From positions 62,001 to 126,000 of the forward strand of contig JABWCP010000001.1 in the NCBI GenBank assembly GCA_013360215.1: a stretch of 64,000 nucleotides of DNA, written 5' to 3'. The stretch comes from a bacterium. Its GTDB lineage: Bacteria > CLD3 > SB21. Under the pieces are notes generated by a model. The model made no database searches, had not been told where the DNA came from, and saw only the letters and a program-made list of their open reading frames with translations. Each line of letters begins with the position of its first letter. Positions within the stretch are counted from its first letter, which is position 1. A program made the position numbers and the translations under genes. Shown here one piece after another: positions 25,667 through 35,207 of the stretch.

Positions 25667-27673
25667 ATGGAATTTAAACTCAAATCCGATTATGCCCTAC
25701 AAGGCGATCAAAAAGAAGCCGTAGCCCATCTTGTGCGGGGCATCCGAGACGGACAGCAACACCAAACTCTATTGGGCGTTACCGGTTCAGGTAAAACATT
25801 TACCATGGCTAATGTCATAGCTCAGATCGGCAAACCTACCCTCGTACTCTCTCATAATAAGACTCTGGCGGCGCAGCTTTACGGTGAACTCAAACAATTT
25901 TTTCCGGACAATGCCGTCGAATATTTTATCAGTTATTACGATTATTACCAACCTGAAGCCTACGTCGCGTCAACGGACACCTACATCGCTAAAGATATGT
26001 CCATCAATGACGAAATCGAAAAATTACGTCTTCGCGCTACCAGTTCGTTATTGGAACGTCAGGATGTCATAATTGTCGCATCAGTAAGTTGTATTTACGG
26101 CATCGGGTCACCGCAAGATTACAAAGATATGTTTGTTTTTGCAGAAAAAGGGCAAACCGTTGATCGTAATAAAATGCTCGCCCGTTTGGTAGATATGCAA
26201 TATAACCGCAATGATATTGCTTTTGAACGCGGCACATTTCGTGTGCGCGGTGATGTGATTGATATCTATCCGGCTTACGAAGATCACTATGTCCGTATCG
26301 AATTATTCGGCGATGAGATCGAACAGATCGCTTATCTTGATCCGGTAACACATAAAACTATCACAAAACCGGCAACGGCGATTATTTTTCCGGCGACACA
26401 CTTTGTCACATCAGAAAGCAAATTGCATCAAGCCATACTGCGTATACAAAAAGAACTCGAAGAGCGTTTGACTTTTTTTCGGAGTCAAAATCGCCTGGTC
26501 GAAGCACAACGGCTGGAGCAACGCACCAAATACGATATCGAGATGATGCTGGAGTTAGGCTATTGCTCGGGCATCGAAAACTACTCACGCCACATTGACG
26601 GCCGCGATGAAGGTGACAGACCGGCCTGTTTGCTGGACTACTTCCCCAAAGATTTTCTGATGTTCATAGACGAATCCCACGTAACGATATCGCAGGTGCG
26701 CGCTATGTATAACGGCGATCGCGCACGAAAAACGAATCTGGTCGAATATGGATTTCGTTTGCCTTCCGCTTTGGATAATCGCCCGCTCAAATTTGAAGAA
26801 TTTGAAAAAATGCTGAGTCAGGTCGTGTATGTCAGCGCCACGCCCGCCGACTATGAATTGCAAAAATCCGGCGGAGAAATCGTTGAACAAATTATACGCC
26901 CGACCGGTTTGCTTGATCCTATGATCGAAGTGCGTCCCGTAAAAAATCAGATTGATGATCTGATCCACGAAATCCGCAAACGAACGCAGGCCGGTGAACG
27001 CGTGTTGGTCACCACCTTGACGAAACGTATGGCCGAAGACCTCACGGAATATTTAGCCAACCTCAAAATACGGGTTCGCTATATGCACTCCGAAATTGAT
27101 TCTTTGGAAAGAGTGGATATCCTGCGCGATTTGCGGTTGGCGGGTTTTGACGTATTGGTAGGTATCAATCTTCTACGGGAAGGCTTGGATCTTCCGGAAG
27201 TTTCCCTGGTTGCCGTACTTGATGCCGACAAGGAAGGTTTTTTGAGAAGTGAACGCTCGCTGATGCAAACAGCCGGACGTGCTGCGCGCAATGCCAACGG
27301 AACCGTGATTTTTTATGCCGATAAAATGACCGACTCAATGAAATTAGTCATTGATGAAACCGGTCGTCGCCGTGCCATGCAAATGGCGCATAACGAAAAA
27401 CACGGTATAACGCCGACCACGGTTTTCAAATCAAAGGAACAAATTATCCGATCCACATCGGTTGCCGATTATTTTACGTACAAAGAAGGCCAGGAGGAAG
27501 CTCAAGCTTTAGCGGCAGCCGAAGCGACGATAGACTATCAGACCATGTTGAGCGCCGATGACCGCAAAGCCATGATAAGCAAACTCAAAACGGAAATGCA
27601 AGAAGCCGTAAAAAAATTGGAATTTGAACGTGCCGCCAGCCTCCGGGACCAAATCATTCGCCTCGAAAAATAA
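25667..27673 (+). CDS. uvrB: UvrABC system protein B
   Basis: 668 residues, full length. Walker A is GVTGSGKTF, the damage-probing beta-hairpin is [18 protein letters not shown], and the DEAD-box-type motif II is FIDESHVT. Helicase motifs V-VI include [20 protein letters not shown] and QTAGRAARN. The C-terminal UVR domain ([20 protein letters not shown]) binds UvrC. UvrB verifies lesions in nucleotide excision repair. The 215-bp gap upstream is AT-rich; a TATACT at 25623 could be a -10 box but I see no well-spaced -35. There is no clear Shine-Dalgarno site. Confidence 0.97.
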   Translation: MEFKLKSDYALQGDQKEAVAHLVRGIRDGQQHQTLLGVTGSGKTFTMANVIAQIGKPTLVLSHNKTLAAQLYGELKQFFPDNAVEYFISYYDYYQPEAYVASTDTYIAKDMSINDEIEKLRLRATSSLLERQDVIIVASVSCIYGIGSPQDYKDMFVFAEKGQTVDRNKMLARLVDMQYNRNDIAFERGTFRVRGDVIDIYPAYEDHYVRIELFGDEIEQIAYLDPVTHKTITKPATAIIFPATHFVTSESKLHQAILRIQKELEERLTFFRSQNRLVEAQRLEQRTKYDIEMMLELGYCSGIENYSRHIDGRDEGDRPACLLDYFPKDFLMFIDESHVTISQVRAMYNGDRARKTNLVEYGFRLPSALDNRPLKFEEFEKMLSQVVYVSATPADYELQKSGGEIVEQIIRPTGLLDPMIEVRPVKNQIDDLIHEIRKRTQAGERVLVTTLTKRMAEDLTEYLANLKIRVRYMHSEIDSLERVDILRDLRLAGFDVLVGINLLREGLDLPEVSLVAVLDADKEGFLRSERSLMQTAGRAARNANGTVIFYADKMTDSMKLVIDETGRRRAMQMAHNEKHGITPTTVFKSKEQIIRSTSVADYFTYKEGQEEAQALAAAEATIDYQTMLSADDRKAMISKLKTEMQEAVKKLEFERAASLRDQIIRLEK

Positions 27674-27763
27674 AACCAACACATCCGTATATCATAAATC
27701 CTCGCATAATTGTTTTTACTGTTTCTCGTTGGCATTTTAGCCGCGTTCAATTATATTGCCACC

Positions 27764-28567
27764 ATGAAAAAATTGACCTCATGGTTTGCAATACTTTTGA
27801 TTGCGACCGTTATCAAGTCCTGCGGCGGTTGTAATGAGCGACAGCTTCTAGAAAAAGCAAAACCTTATTATGAAAAAGCCGTAGAACTTGAGCAAAACGG
27901 ACAGTTTTCGTCAGCCGTGGCCTTTTACGATACGGCGATTCAGATTTTTCCGGATTACCGCGATGCTTATTTTCAAATGGGCACAGTTTATGAACGCCTC
28001 GTATTGCCGGAAAAGGCCGCCGCATCATACCGCACCGCAATCCGCATTGACGCGGACTTTGCAGCCGCACATAACAACCTCGGCAATTGCTACGGAAAGC
28101 TCAACAAATTGGACAGCGCTTTGCTGCACTTGAAAAAAGCTATCCAGTTGGATACTCAATCCCCTTCGGCTCATTACAATTTAGGTCACGCCGCATTGCT
28201 CAAAGGTGATTTCTTCGGGGCAGAAACAGCTTTTACTACAGCCTTAGCATTACGCCCGTCCGACCCTGATTATTTGCAGGCATTAGCAATGCTGTATGTT
28301 ACACAAAACAAATTGGCCGAAGCACTGCCTCTTTATGAGCGCGCTGCCTTGCAACGTCCGGCGCAACCGGAATTGAGATACCGTATGGCGTTGGTATATC
28401 GCGATCAGAAAATGTACCCTTCGGCATTAACCGAACTTGAAGCCTACCTGAAAACGCGAACCGACCCCCAGGAACAAACGATGATAAGACGCCTGATCGG
28501 CGAAATAAAAGTCGAACAAAGTCGCGAAAAACTGGCTCAGGCAAGAAAAGTGTACCAAAAACCATAA
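27764..28567 (+). CDS. TPR-repeat lipoprotein
   Basis: 267 residues from the ATG at 27764; the frame can be extended upstream from a TTG but that adds no signal. A hydrophobic leader ends in IKSC, an irregular lipobox, then GGC. Six or more tetratricopeptide repeats follow, for example EQNGQFSSAVAFYDTA, AYFQMGTVYERLVLPEKAA, AHNNLGNCYGKLNKLDSALL and ALAMLYVTQNKLAEALPLYE. It is probably an outer- or inner-membrane-anchored scaffold; no partner is identified. It precedes an ECF sigma factor gene on the same strand. Confidence 0.82.
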   Translation: MKKLTSWFAILLIATVIKSCGGCNERQLLEKAKPYYEKAVELEQNGQFSSAVAFYDTAIQIFPDYRDAYFQMGTVYERLVLPEKAAASYRTAIRIDADFAAAHNNLGNCYGKLNKLDSALLHLKKAIQLDTQSPSAHYNLGHAALLKGDFFGAETAFTTALALRPSDPDYLQALAMLYVTQNKLAEALPLYERAALQRPAQPELRYRMALVYRDQKMYPSALTELEAYLKTRTDPQEQTMIRRLIGEIKVEQSREKLAQARKVYQKP

Positions 28568-28632
28568 AAATTTCATTATTTTCCGTTTACCTTCTTTACC
28601 AAATTGTATTTATAACATAAGAAAAACGGCCC

Positions 28633-29217
28633 ATGAATTCTGGTTCTCCGGTTTACGAAAACGCTACGATAGAAACGGATCAGATACTGATCGAACGTAT
28701 TCGCCGTGGTGATGAAAAAGCGCTCGTCACGATCTATCATAATAATATCATGATGGTTCGCAAATATGTGATGGATAACAGCGGCCATGAAGACGACGCG
28801 CAGGATATGCTGCAGGATGCCATCGTTGTTCTTTGGGAAAATGTAACAAAAGGCCAGTTCGACTTGACTTCCAAGATCAGCACGTACCTTTATTCTGTGG
28901 TACGAAATAAATGGCTGCGGGAAATCAATAAACGCAAAATCGGCAAAACGAGCGATATTGCCGATTACGAAATGGCGGAAGAACAGATCGATGCCCTGCG
29001 CAGTGTGGTCCAAAAGGAAGAATTTAAGACTATTCTGCGTTGTATCGAAAATATGGGCGCTACGTGCCGTAAACTGTTGATGATGTTTTATCTAGAAGAA
29101 AAAGGCATGGAAGAAATAGCTCATGAGTTAAAATTCAGCAATACAGATGTCGCCAAGGCCAAAAAATGGCAATGCAAAAAAGAACTCGAAAAAATGGTCG
29201 AAAAAGCATTTCAATAA
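28633..29217 (+). CDS. ECF-type RNA polymerase sigma factor
   Basis: 194 residues. Sigma region 2 is represented by LIERIRRGDEKALVTIYHNN, DAQDMLQDAIVVLWEN and KISTYLYSVVRNKWLRE. The region 4 segment (CRKLLMMFYLEEKGMEEIAHELKF ... AKAKKWQCKKELEKM) resembles the Bacteroidota-type group with a divergent helix-turn-helix. The putative membrane anti-sigma partner is encoded 53 bp downstream. Together they probably form a cell-envelope stress switch. The promoter targets are unknown; two ECF-like promoter repeats lie about 1.6 kb downstream at 30810. Confidence 0.88.
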   Translation: MNSGSPVYENATIETDQILIERIRRGDEKALVTIYHNNIMMVRKYVMDNSGHEDDAQDMLQDAIVVLWENVTKGQFDLTSKISTYLYSVVRNKWLREINKRKIGKTSDIADYEMAEEQIDALRSVVQKEEFKTILRCIENMGATCRKLLMMFYLEEKGMEEIAHELKFSNTDVAKAKKWQCKKELEKMVEKAFQ

Positions 29218-29270
29218 AACAGAAACTAAGCACAAGTAAAAACAAATAACACGAAATGATGCGATAGAAT

Positions 29271-30176
29271 ATGGTAAATCCGATCGACCGCCAATGGCTT
29301 GATGAAAATGAGATTATAGATAAGTTTGTCTTCGGCAGACTGACGGATAACGAATCTATCCGTCTGAGTGAATTACGTAAAAACGAAGATTTTAACGTGA
29401 TGTTTGATCGCGAATTAATGACCATAGCCGCTTTGCGTGCACATGGCCGCATGGCCATGAAACAACGCATTAGAGAATTGCTCCATACATCTTCTCCGCT
29501 ACATTTATCGCACACCGCAAATCCGGCATCCGGAAAAGTAATGACCATGCGTTTTGTGTGGCGTGCCGCAGCGGCCGTAGCTGTGATCGCCGGAGGACTC
29601 TGGATTTATAAGATGAATCTTCAACCGGCACCGGAAGTTGCTAAAAAACAAAATATTCAAAACGAGCAAGCACCGATTGTAAACACGGACAAACAGGCTC
29701 CTGCTCAAACGTCTACCGAGCCGGGTACTCCATCCAATGATGTAGCCGCAAAACGTACCAATAAACCCAACGAACGCAAGAGTATGATCGCCGGTCAGTT
29801 ACCTCCGAGTAAAACTGATCGTACACGTCCGGCCGCTCTGGCTGCTGTTCCGCATGAAGTGTACGTGCCGATTTCAGTTTTGAATGCGACGGAATCCATA
29901 GAAACCCGTATTTTATTTAAAAATCCGTTCGACCTGGTTGCGGCGGATATACGCGAAACGCAGGATGAAAAGGACGGGCAGCTCAATTGGTTTTATGTGT
30001 ACTACGAAAATCGTATCGTTAGCGCATATTTGGACAATTCTAAATATGTAGCAAGATTTATCGGGACCCATCTGAAGGAAGAACCCGGGGTCTTGATAAT
30101 AAATACGCCTCAATCCAAATATCGCGTTGATCTTACGACTAAAGAAAAATTCAAAAAAGCCGTACGCATTCCTTAA
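29271..30176 (+). CDS. putative anti-sigma factor, single-pass membrane protein
   Basis: 301 residues. The soluble N-terminal part (DENEIIDKFVFGRLTDNESI) has the short helical look of anti-sigma domains but no His-Cys-Cys zinc motif. One membrane helix spans about residues 96-114. A Pro/Ala/Lys-rich linker follows, then an external domain rich in Arg and Tyr (LNWFYVYYENRIVSAYLDN). The topology places the N-terminus in the cytoplasm with the sigma factor and the C-terminus in the periplasm. Identification rests on topology and on the adjacent sigma gene rather than on a named family. Confidence 0.6.
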   Translation: MVNPIDRQWLDENEIIDKFVFGRLTDNESIRLSELRKNEDFNVMFDRELMTIAALRAHGRMAMKQRIRELLHTSSPLHLSHTANPASGKVMTMRFVWRAAAAVAVIAGGLWIYKMNLQPAPEVAKKQNIQNEQAPIVNTDKQAPAQTSTEPGTPSNDVAAKRTNKPNERKSMIAGQLPPSKTDRTRPAALAAVPHEVYVPISVLNATESIETRILFKNPFDLVAADIRETQDEKDGQLNWFYVYYENRIVSAYLDNSKYVARFIGTHLKEEPGVLIINTPQSKYRVDLTTKEKFKKAVRIP

Positions 30177-30178
30177 CC

Positions 30179-30784
30179 ATGTGTGATTTTACGGGCATTA
30201 TTCTGGCCGGCGGTCTATCCCAACGTATGGGTCAGGATAAATTTAGTCTCTATTTCTACGGAGTCCCACTTCTTAAGAATTTAGCTGATGAATTGGCTAA
30301 AACCGCACGCGAAATCCATATCGTAACTAAATCCCCTGACTCCTTAGCAGCGCTTAATATACATCACTCGATCATCACGGATGTGCATCCGTCGCGATCA
30401 GCGATGGCAGGAATCTATACCGGACTTCAATCCGCATTATATGACCACGTATTTGTTTTAGCTTGTGATTTACCCCTTTTTGATCATCGCGTAACCACTC
30501 TGATGCAATCCAGATTGCTTCAGTTTGATACGATCGTCCCCCAAACACCCGGCGGCCTTGAAACGCTATGTGCATTTTACCACAAAAAACACCTTCCTAT
30601 AATTGATTCGATGATCCGAGGCGAAAATTACCGCTTAACGGATTTCCTGAATCAAACCAAAAATCTCGTTCTGCCTGCCTCACATTTTGAATCTGCAATT
30701 TACCCTGACGTTTTTTTTAACATGAATAGTCCTGAAGATTATTCGACAGCGTTAAAACTATTTAAAGATCGAAAAAACATCTAA
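30179..30784 (+). CDS. mobA: molybdenum cofactor guanylyltransferase MobA-like
   Basis: 201 residues. The nucleotide-binding start GIILAGGLSQRMGQDK is the signature of the MobA/NTP-transferase family (GGxSxRMGxDK). The metal-binding VLACDLPLFD carries the later Asp motif. MobA attaches GMP to molybdopterin to make the guanine dinucleotide cofactor. No other molybdenum genes are in the window, so MobA rather than another NTP transferase is an inference from the strong signature. It follows the anti-sigma gene by 2 bp, suggesting co-transcription. Confidence 0.82.
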   Translation: MCDFTGIILAGGLSQRMGQDKFSLYFYGVPLLKNLADELAKTAREIHIVTKSPDSLAALNIHHSIITDVHPSRSAMAGIYTGLQSALYDHVFVLACDLPLFDHRVTTLMQSRLLQFDTIVPQTPGGLETLCAFYHKKHLPIIDSMIRGENYRLTDFLNQTKNLVLPASHFESAIYPDVFFNMNSPEDYSTALKLFKDRKNI

Positions 30785-30809
30785 AAAGGGAATATAAAGG
30801 ATATATAAT

Positions 30810-30882
30810 TGCAACTTTTTTGGTGTTAAACGGTCTTTTTAAGAAAATATAAAAATCCTGCAACTTTTTGGGATTAAGCATC
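30810..30882 (+). promoter_or_regulatory. two direct repeats resembling ECF-sigma promoters
   Basis: TGCAACTTTTTTGGTGTTAA (30810-30829) and TGCAACTTTTTGGGATTAA (30859-30877) recur 49 bases apart in an AT-rich leader upstream of the bactofilin/Omp85 gene. GCAACTTT resembles an ECF -35 element (AAC core). Some 15-17 bases on lie CGGTCT and TCGTAAA, compatible with ECF -10 elements. The two ECF sigma genes in this window make recognition by one of them plausible, but this is inference. Confidence 0.45.
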
Positions 30883-30923
30883 GTAAAAAACAAAGCTAAC
30901 CATATAAGAGATAAGGGGCGACC

Positions 30924-32990
30924 ATGAAACTTTTCACGAAAACTTTAACAGCAGTTTGTTTATTGATGCTTAGCTGGACATTTCCAGGTATGGCACAAAA
31001 TGAAATGATTGACGAAGACGGTGTTGTTGCAGATGTGCGTGAGAAATATTTGGCCGATTCCAAATCGGTCCTTATATACAACGGTAATCGTGAAATTCCC
31101 GAAGGACGCACGATCAAAAGCGACATTTTACTGCTCAACGGCGACCTTATTATTGCCGGTACTGTGGAAGGTAAAATTGTCGTTTCCAATGGAAATATCA
31201 TCATGCGCGAAACCGGTTCGGTCACTCGTGATGCTGTCAGTATCAACGGCCGCGTCGAAACGGTTAATTCCGATCAGATTGCAGGCAACATTCTGCAGGT
31301 AAAGTCCTCTCAGCGCTCAACGAATAAACAAGATATCGCCGCAAAGCAAGAATCTAATTTTTCAGCCGATGAATTTACAGCAGATGAAACATCAAGCGAA
31401 GCAACAGCTTACACTCCATCCGTCAAGTCGAATAGTTATCAAGAAAATGATCCCGAGGAATTAAACGATGATGAAACCTCCGTAACACCACCTACTGTCC
31501 AGCGTAAGGACGGTGCGCGGGTATATGACTATAAAAACAAACGTAAGAATAAAAGTATTACCCCGTATGTCGAAGTGCCACCTGTGGTAGAAGCTCCTAA
31601 CGCGGACAACATGACCGAAGCGGATTGGAAGCGGTTCAATCGCGAGATGGAAAAGTTTAATCGTAAAATGGAAAAATTTAACCGCAAAATGGCACGGATG
31701 AATGAAACCGTCGAAAAAGATCTGCCGGAATACGAATATAACTATACTCCCCAGACGGATGAAGACGACAATGAAGACGAAGATCGTTCGCACAGCGCTT
31801 CGTTTGTACGGGTGGATAATGTGCCTCGCCGTAATGAAGATCGTACAAGTCCGCGCTATTATTCACGCAATAATTATTGGGACAATCATCAGGAAAAACT
31901 TCGTAATACATCCTTCGTTCTTTTTGACTACAATCGTGTAGACGGTCTTTATATCGGCGGCAAAATAGATCGTGACCATCAGATATATGATAACAAACCG
32001 TTTCAAATATATGGTGAAGCCGGTTATGCTTTCGGACCTAAAGATTTCCATTACCGCCTTGGCCTGGATAAAATCTGGGGTGCGGAATACCGATTTACTT
32101 TAGGCGGCGAAGTACACGATCTTACGACGACAAATGATAATTGGATCGTCGGTCAGATGGAAAACGCCATGAATTCCATGCTGCTAAAAATAGACAATCG
32201 AGATTATTTTCGTACACGCGGTTTTAGTTTCCAAGCTCAGCAAAATCTGAACAGTCAATTCAAAATAAGCGTTGCATACAAAGTTGATGACTACTCGTCC
32301 GCATCCAATAATGTTAATTGGGCGCTTTTTCGGAGTAAAAAAATTGACTTCCGAACAAACCCTATGATTGATGAAGGTCGCATGAACAGCGTTGTTGTAC
32401 GTGCTGAACTCAATACGCGCGGATGGGTCTATAATAATCGCAAGTACAGCAAACGTGTAGGATGGGATATTTACGGCGAAGCCGAGCGTAGCCGCGATGA
32501 GTGGAATTCCAATTTTGATTTTTCTCGCTACGTTCTGAGCATCGCACGCTACCAACCGCTGAGCCGTTACGAAAATCTGGATATGCGCCTGATGTTGGGA
32601 TCGGTGACCGGCACTGTCCCCGCTCAGAAAATGTTTCACCTCGGCGGCATCTCCACCTTACGCGGTCATGATTATAAAGCGATGTCGGGAAATCAAATGG
32701 CATTGGCTAATGTCGAATACCGCATCAGTTCCGGTGCTCTGAAAAATGATCGCATTTTCCCCATTCACCCGTTTAGTGCCATTTTATTTGCCGACGCCGG
32801 TTATGCATGGAATAATACGATTTATTCCATTCGCGAATTGGCTCGCGGAACCAATCTGCGCGATATACAAACCGACCTCGGCGTAGGTATTGGCGATGAA
32901 AATGACCTGTTCCGATTTGATATTGCCAAATCAGTAAGCGAAAAAGGCAGTCCTTACAAATTTGCATTCCGCGTGAATTACATTTTCTGA
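30924..32990 (+). CDS. bactofilin-like domain fused to an Omp85-type outer-membrane beta-barrel
   Basis: 688 residues with a signal peptide ending near GMAQ. Residues about 45-130 form a polymer-forming (bactofilin-like) solenoid, a run of short beta repeats: DILLLNGDLIIAGTVEGKI, VVSNGNIIMRETGSVTRDAV, SINGRVE. Next is an acidic linker, then EMEKFNRKMEKFNRKM heptads predicted to be coiled coil. The C-terminal half is a beta-barrel ending MFHLGGISTLRGHDYKAM, with the LRG motif of the Omp85/BamA L6 loop, and NYIF at the terminus. No POTRA domains are seen. A secreted bactofilin-like domain attached to such a barrel is unusual. Role unknown; envelope assembly or anchoring is possible. Confidence 0.75.
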   Translation: MKLFTKTLTAVCLLMLSWTFPGMAQNEMIDEDGVVADVREKYLADSKSVLIYNGNREIPEGRTIKSDILLLNGDLIIAGTVEGKIVVSNGNIIMRETGSVTRDAVSINGRVETVNSDQIAGNILQVKSSQRSTNKQDIAAKQESNFSADEFTADETSSEATAYTPSVKSNSYQENDPEELNDDETSVTPPTVQRKDGARVYDYKNKRKNKSITPYVEVPPVVEAPNADNMTEADWKRFNREMEKFNRKMEKFNRKMARMNETVEKDLPEYEYNYTPQTDEDDNEDEDRSHSASFVRVDNVPRRNEDRTSPRYYSRNNYWDNHQEKLRNTSFVLFDYNRVDGLYIGGKIDRDHQIYDNKPFQIYGEAGYAFGPKDFHYRLGLDKIWGAEYRFTLGGEVHDLTTTNDNWIVGQMENAMNSMLLKIDNRDYFRTRGFSFQAQQNLNSQFKISVAYKVDDYSSASNNVNWALFRSKKIDFRTNPMIDEGRMNSVVVRAELNTRGWVYNNRKYSKRVGWDIYGEAERSRDEWNSNFDFSRYVLSIARYQPLSRYENLDMRLMLGSVTGTVPAQKMFHLGGISTLRGHDYKAMSGNQMALANVEYRISSGALKNDRIFPIHPFSAILFADAGYAWNNTIYSIRELARGTNLRDIQTDLGVGIGDENDLFRFDIAKSVSEKGSPYKFAFRVNYIF

Positions 32991-33011
32991 TTTGATACAA
33001 ACTTATCGTAC

Positions 33012-33046
33012 AACCCCGCTTCGTCATCCGATGCGGGGTTTTTATT
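33012..33046 (+). terminator. intrinsic terminator after the bactofilin/Omp85 gene
   Basis: AACCCCGC (33012-33019) pairs with GCGGGGTT (33033-33040), followed by TTTTTATTTT. It lies 22 bases past the stop codon. Confidence 0.9.
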
Positions 33047-33125
33047 TTACATGCATTATCAGGCTTGAATGAAAATATCCTTTAAGGTATATTGTTCAGA
33101 TTTTTATGAACTTACTATTATTTTT

Positions 33126-34292
33126 ATGGCATTTCGTTTAGCTAATCGTTTTGAAGAATTGCCCGTACATGCTTTTGCCGAGGTGGATCGCCTCAAACGC
33201 GAAGCCATTGCCCAAGGAAAAGACGTTATAGATTTGGGTGTAGGTGACCCCGATGTTCCCACCCCACAACCTATCATAGATGCTTGCACCAAGGCGCTAC
33301 AAAAACCGGCCAACCACCGATACCCCTACCAAGCCGGTTCAATGCGTTTTAGGGAAAGTGTTTCGGCTTTTATGAAAAGACGATACGATGTAACGGTAGA
33401 TCCTCAACGCAATATCGTTCCTTTGATCGGTTCCAAAGAAGGTATAGCCCATTTTCCGATCGCTTTTGTAAATCCGGGTGAAACCGTCATTGCACCGGAT
33501 CCTGGTTATCCGGCCTATGTGACGGGAACTAAATTAGCCGGCGGCGTGCTCCATTCGATACCGTTATTAGCAAAAAATCGTTTTCTGATGCCGCTCAATG
33601 AAATCCCTGCCGATGTCGTAAAACGTGCACGATTGATGTTTTTCAATTATCCCAACAACCCGACTACCGGTTGGGCGGATCGAAGTGATTTCGAATCCAT
33701 CGCTCAGTTCTGTAAAACTAACGACATTATTGCTGCTCATGACGCGGCATATCAGGAACTTTTCTTCGAAGAAGCACCACCCAGTCTGATGCAAACAACA
33801 TGCGGTCTTGACGGCGGCATCGAATTCCATTCGCTGTCTAAAACTTTTAACATGACCGGATGGCGCGTCGGATTTGCCGTTGGCGAACCTTCCTTGATCG
33901 CCGGACTGTCCAGACTCAAAGCCAACATAGATACCGGTTTATTCTTAGCGTTACAAGAGGCGGCCGCGTTTGCATTGGATCATTGCGAAGAATTTACGAA
34001 ACCTATGATCGAATTATATAGACGCCGTAAAGATACGGTAGTGCAAGGGCTCAATGCGGCCGGATTCAAAAGTCATCATGGCAAAGCAACCATTTACGTA
34101 TGGACAGAAGTGCCCGGCGGTTCAGATTCAATGACCTTTACTAAACAATTATTGGATAAAACAGGAGTCGTTGTAACACCCGGTTCGGCGCTCGGTCAGT
34201 CCAGCGGATCGTACTTTCGCATTGCGCTGACACAGTCCGAAGAACGTCTCTCGGAAGCCGTGCGGCGTATGGCGGCTTTTGCTAAAGCGTAA
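33126..34292 (+). CDS. dapL: LL-diaminopimelate aminotransferase-like PLP enzyme
   Basis: 388 residues from the ATG at 33126; the frame extends upstream but without family sequence. The class I/II aminotransferase fold is clear: DLGVGDPDVPTPQPIIDA, PGYPAYVTGTKLAGG, NYPNNPTTGW, and the PLP lysine in HSLSKTFNMTGWRVGFAVG. The N-terminal FRLANRFEELPVHAFAEVDR is typical of the DapL2-type enzymes that convert tetrahydrodipicolinate directly to LL-diaminopimelate for lysine and peptidoglycan. Other aminotransferases of this class cannot be fully excluded. The start lacks an obvious Shine-Dalgarno site. Confidence 0.82.
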   Translation: MAFRLANRFEELPVHAFAEVDRLKREAIAQGKDVIDLGVGDPDVPTPQPIIDACTKALQKPANHRYPYQAGSMRFRESVSAFMKRRYDVTVDPQRNIVPLIGSKEGIAHFPIAFVNPGETVIAPDPGYPAYVTGTKLAGGVLHSIPLLAKNRFLMPLNEIPADVVKRARLMFFNYPNNPTTGWADRSDFESIAQFCKTNDIIAAHDAAYQELFFEEAPPSLMQTTCGLDGGIEFHSLSKTFNMTGWRVGFAVGEPSLIAGLSRLKANIDTGLFLALQEAAAFALDHCEEFTKPMIELYRRRKDTVVQGLNAAGFKSHHGKATIYVWTEVPGGSDSMTFTKQLLDKTGVVVTPGSALGQSSGSYFRIALTQSEERLSEAVRRMAAFAKA

Positions 34293-34293
34293 C

Positions 34294-34668
34294 ATGAAAA
34301 ATAACGATAAAATCCGACTCGTCAATCTGATCATTTATGCTCATCATGGTGCACATGAAGAGGAGCGGCGCTTAGGTCAGCGCTTTGAAATCGATGTTGA
34401 ACTTGGACTTGATTTCCAACCGGCGGCGCTCGCCGATGATTTGCATCTGAGCGTGGACTACGGCACCGTGTATCAGCGCATTCACACTGTCGTCACGGAA
34501 AAGAAATATTACCTGATTGAGGCGGTCGCTGAAAATATCGCGCAGCGACTACTTAATGATTTCCCGATACAGGTCGTCACAGTCTGTGTCCGTAAACCGA
34601 GTGTTCCCATTCACGGTTCCTTGGATCATGTGGAAGTTGAAATCACCCGTGAAAGAAAAACCACATGA
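34294..34668 (+). CDS. folB: dihydroneopterin aldolase
   Basis: 124 residues from the ATG at 34294, one base after the dapL stop. The tunnelling-fold core is typical: IRLVNLIIYAHHGAHEEERRLGQRFEID, the catalytic glutamate in YYLIEAVAENIA, and VRKPSVPIHG near the C-terminus. The enzyme splits dihydroneopterin to 6-hydroxymethyl-dihydropterin in folate synthesis. Its stop overlaps the folK start as ATGA, so the two successive folate steps are coupled. Confidence 0.93.
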   Translation: MKNNDKIRLVNLIIYAHHGAHEEERRLGQRFEIDVELGLDFQPAALADDLHLSVDYGTVYQRIHTVVTEKKYYLIEAVAENIAQRLLNDFPIQVVTVCVRKPSVPIHGSLDHVEVEITRERKTT

Positions 34669-35207
34669 AAAGTAAAGTACTGCTCAGCTTAGGCTCCAAC
34701 ATAGGTGATCGGATGCAGCATCTTCGCGAAGCTGTTGATCTAATGAGCCGATTTGCCGGCATTACACAGATCGCATCCATTTATGAAACCGAGCCGGTTA
34801 GCCCGATCATGCAGGATAATTATTACAATACGGCTATGATCATTGATACGGACTTAGATGCTCAGAGCCTCATGAAAAAACTATTAGACGTAGAAAAATC
34901 ATTAGGTCGTGAAAGAACGATTCCCGGGAACGCACGCACGATTGATTTGGATATTATATTGTTTGGTGATCTCATTATGAATACGTCGGATACGGTCATC
35001 CCCCATCCGCGTTTTGCAGAGCGAAATTTTGTTCTCGTACCGTCGGCCGAAATTGCCGGGAATTGGCTTTGCCCGGTTCGGCACCTCACGATACAGGAAA
35101 TTCTAAATCTATCCCGTGATACGCATCACGTACAATGCGCCGTTTCGCGGGACAATCCCGACGCCATCTTTCACTTATTACCGATGGGAGACGCGATTGG
35201 CCACTGA
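34665..35207 (+). CDS. folK: 2-amino-4-hydroxy-6-hydroxymethyldihydropteridine pyrophosphokinase
   Basis: 180 residues. The HPPK signatures are intact: LSLGSNIGDRMQHLREAV at the N-terminus, SIYETEPV, and ARTIDLDIILFGD near residue 95, which carries the metal-binding Asp pair. The HPHPRFAERNFVLVPSAEI-type region closes the fold. It transfers pyrophosphate from ATP to hydroxymethyl-dihydropterin, directly after FolB. The end overlaps the TTG start of the kinase-like gene. Confidence 0.95.
   Translation: MKSKVLLSLGSNIGDRMQHLREAVDLMSRFAGITQIASIYETEPVSPIMQDNYYNTAMIIDTDLDAQSLMKKLLDVEKSLGRERTIPGNARTIDLDIILFGDLIMNTSDTVIPHPRFAERNFVLVPSAEIAGNWLCPVRHLTIQEILNLSRDTHHVQCAVSRDNPDAIFHLLPMGDAIGH

Noticed and set aside
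31618-31700. CRISPR-like or tandem DNA repeat
   Set aside because: The repeated EKFNRKM units are coding heptads in the bactofilin/Omp85 gene, not a non-coding array.
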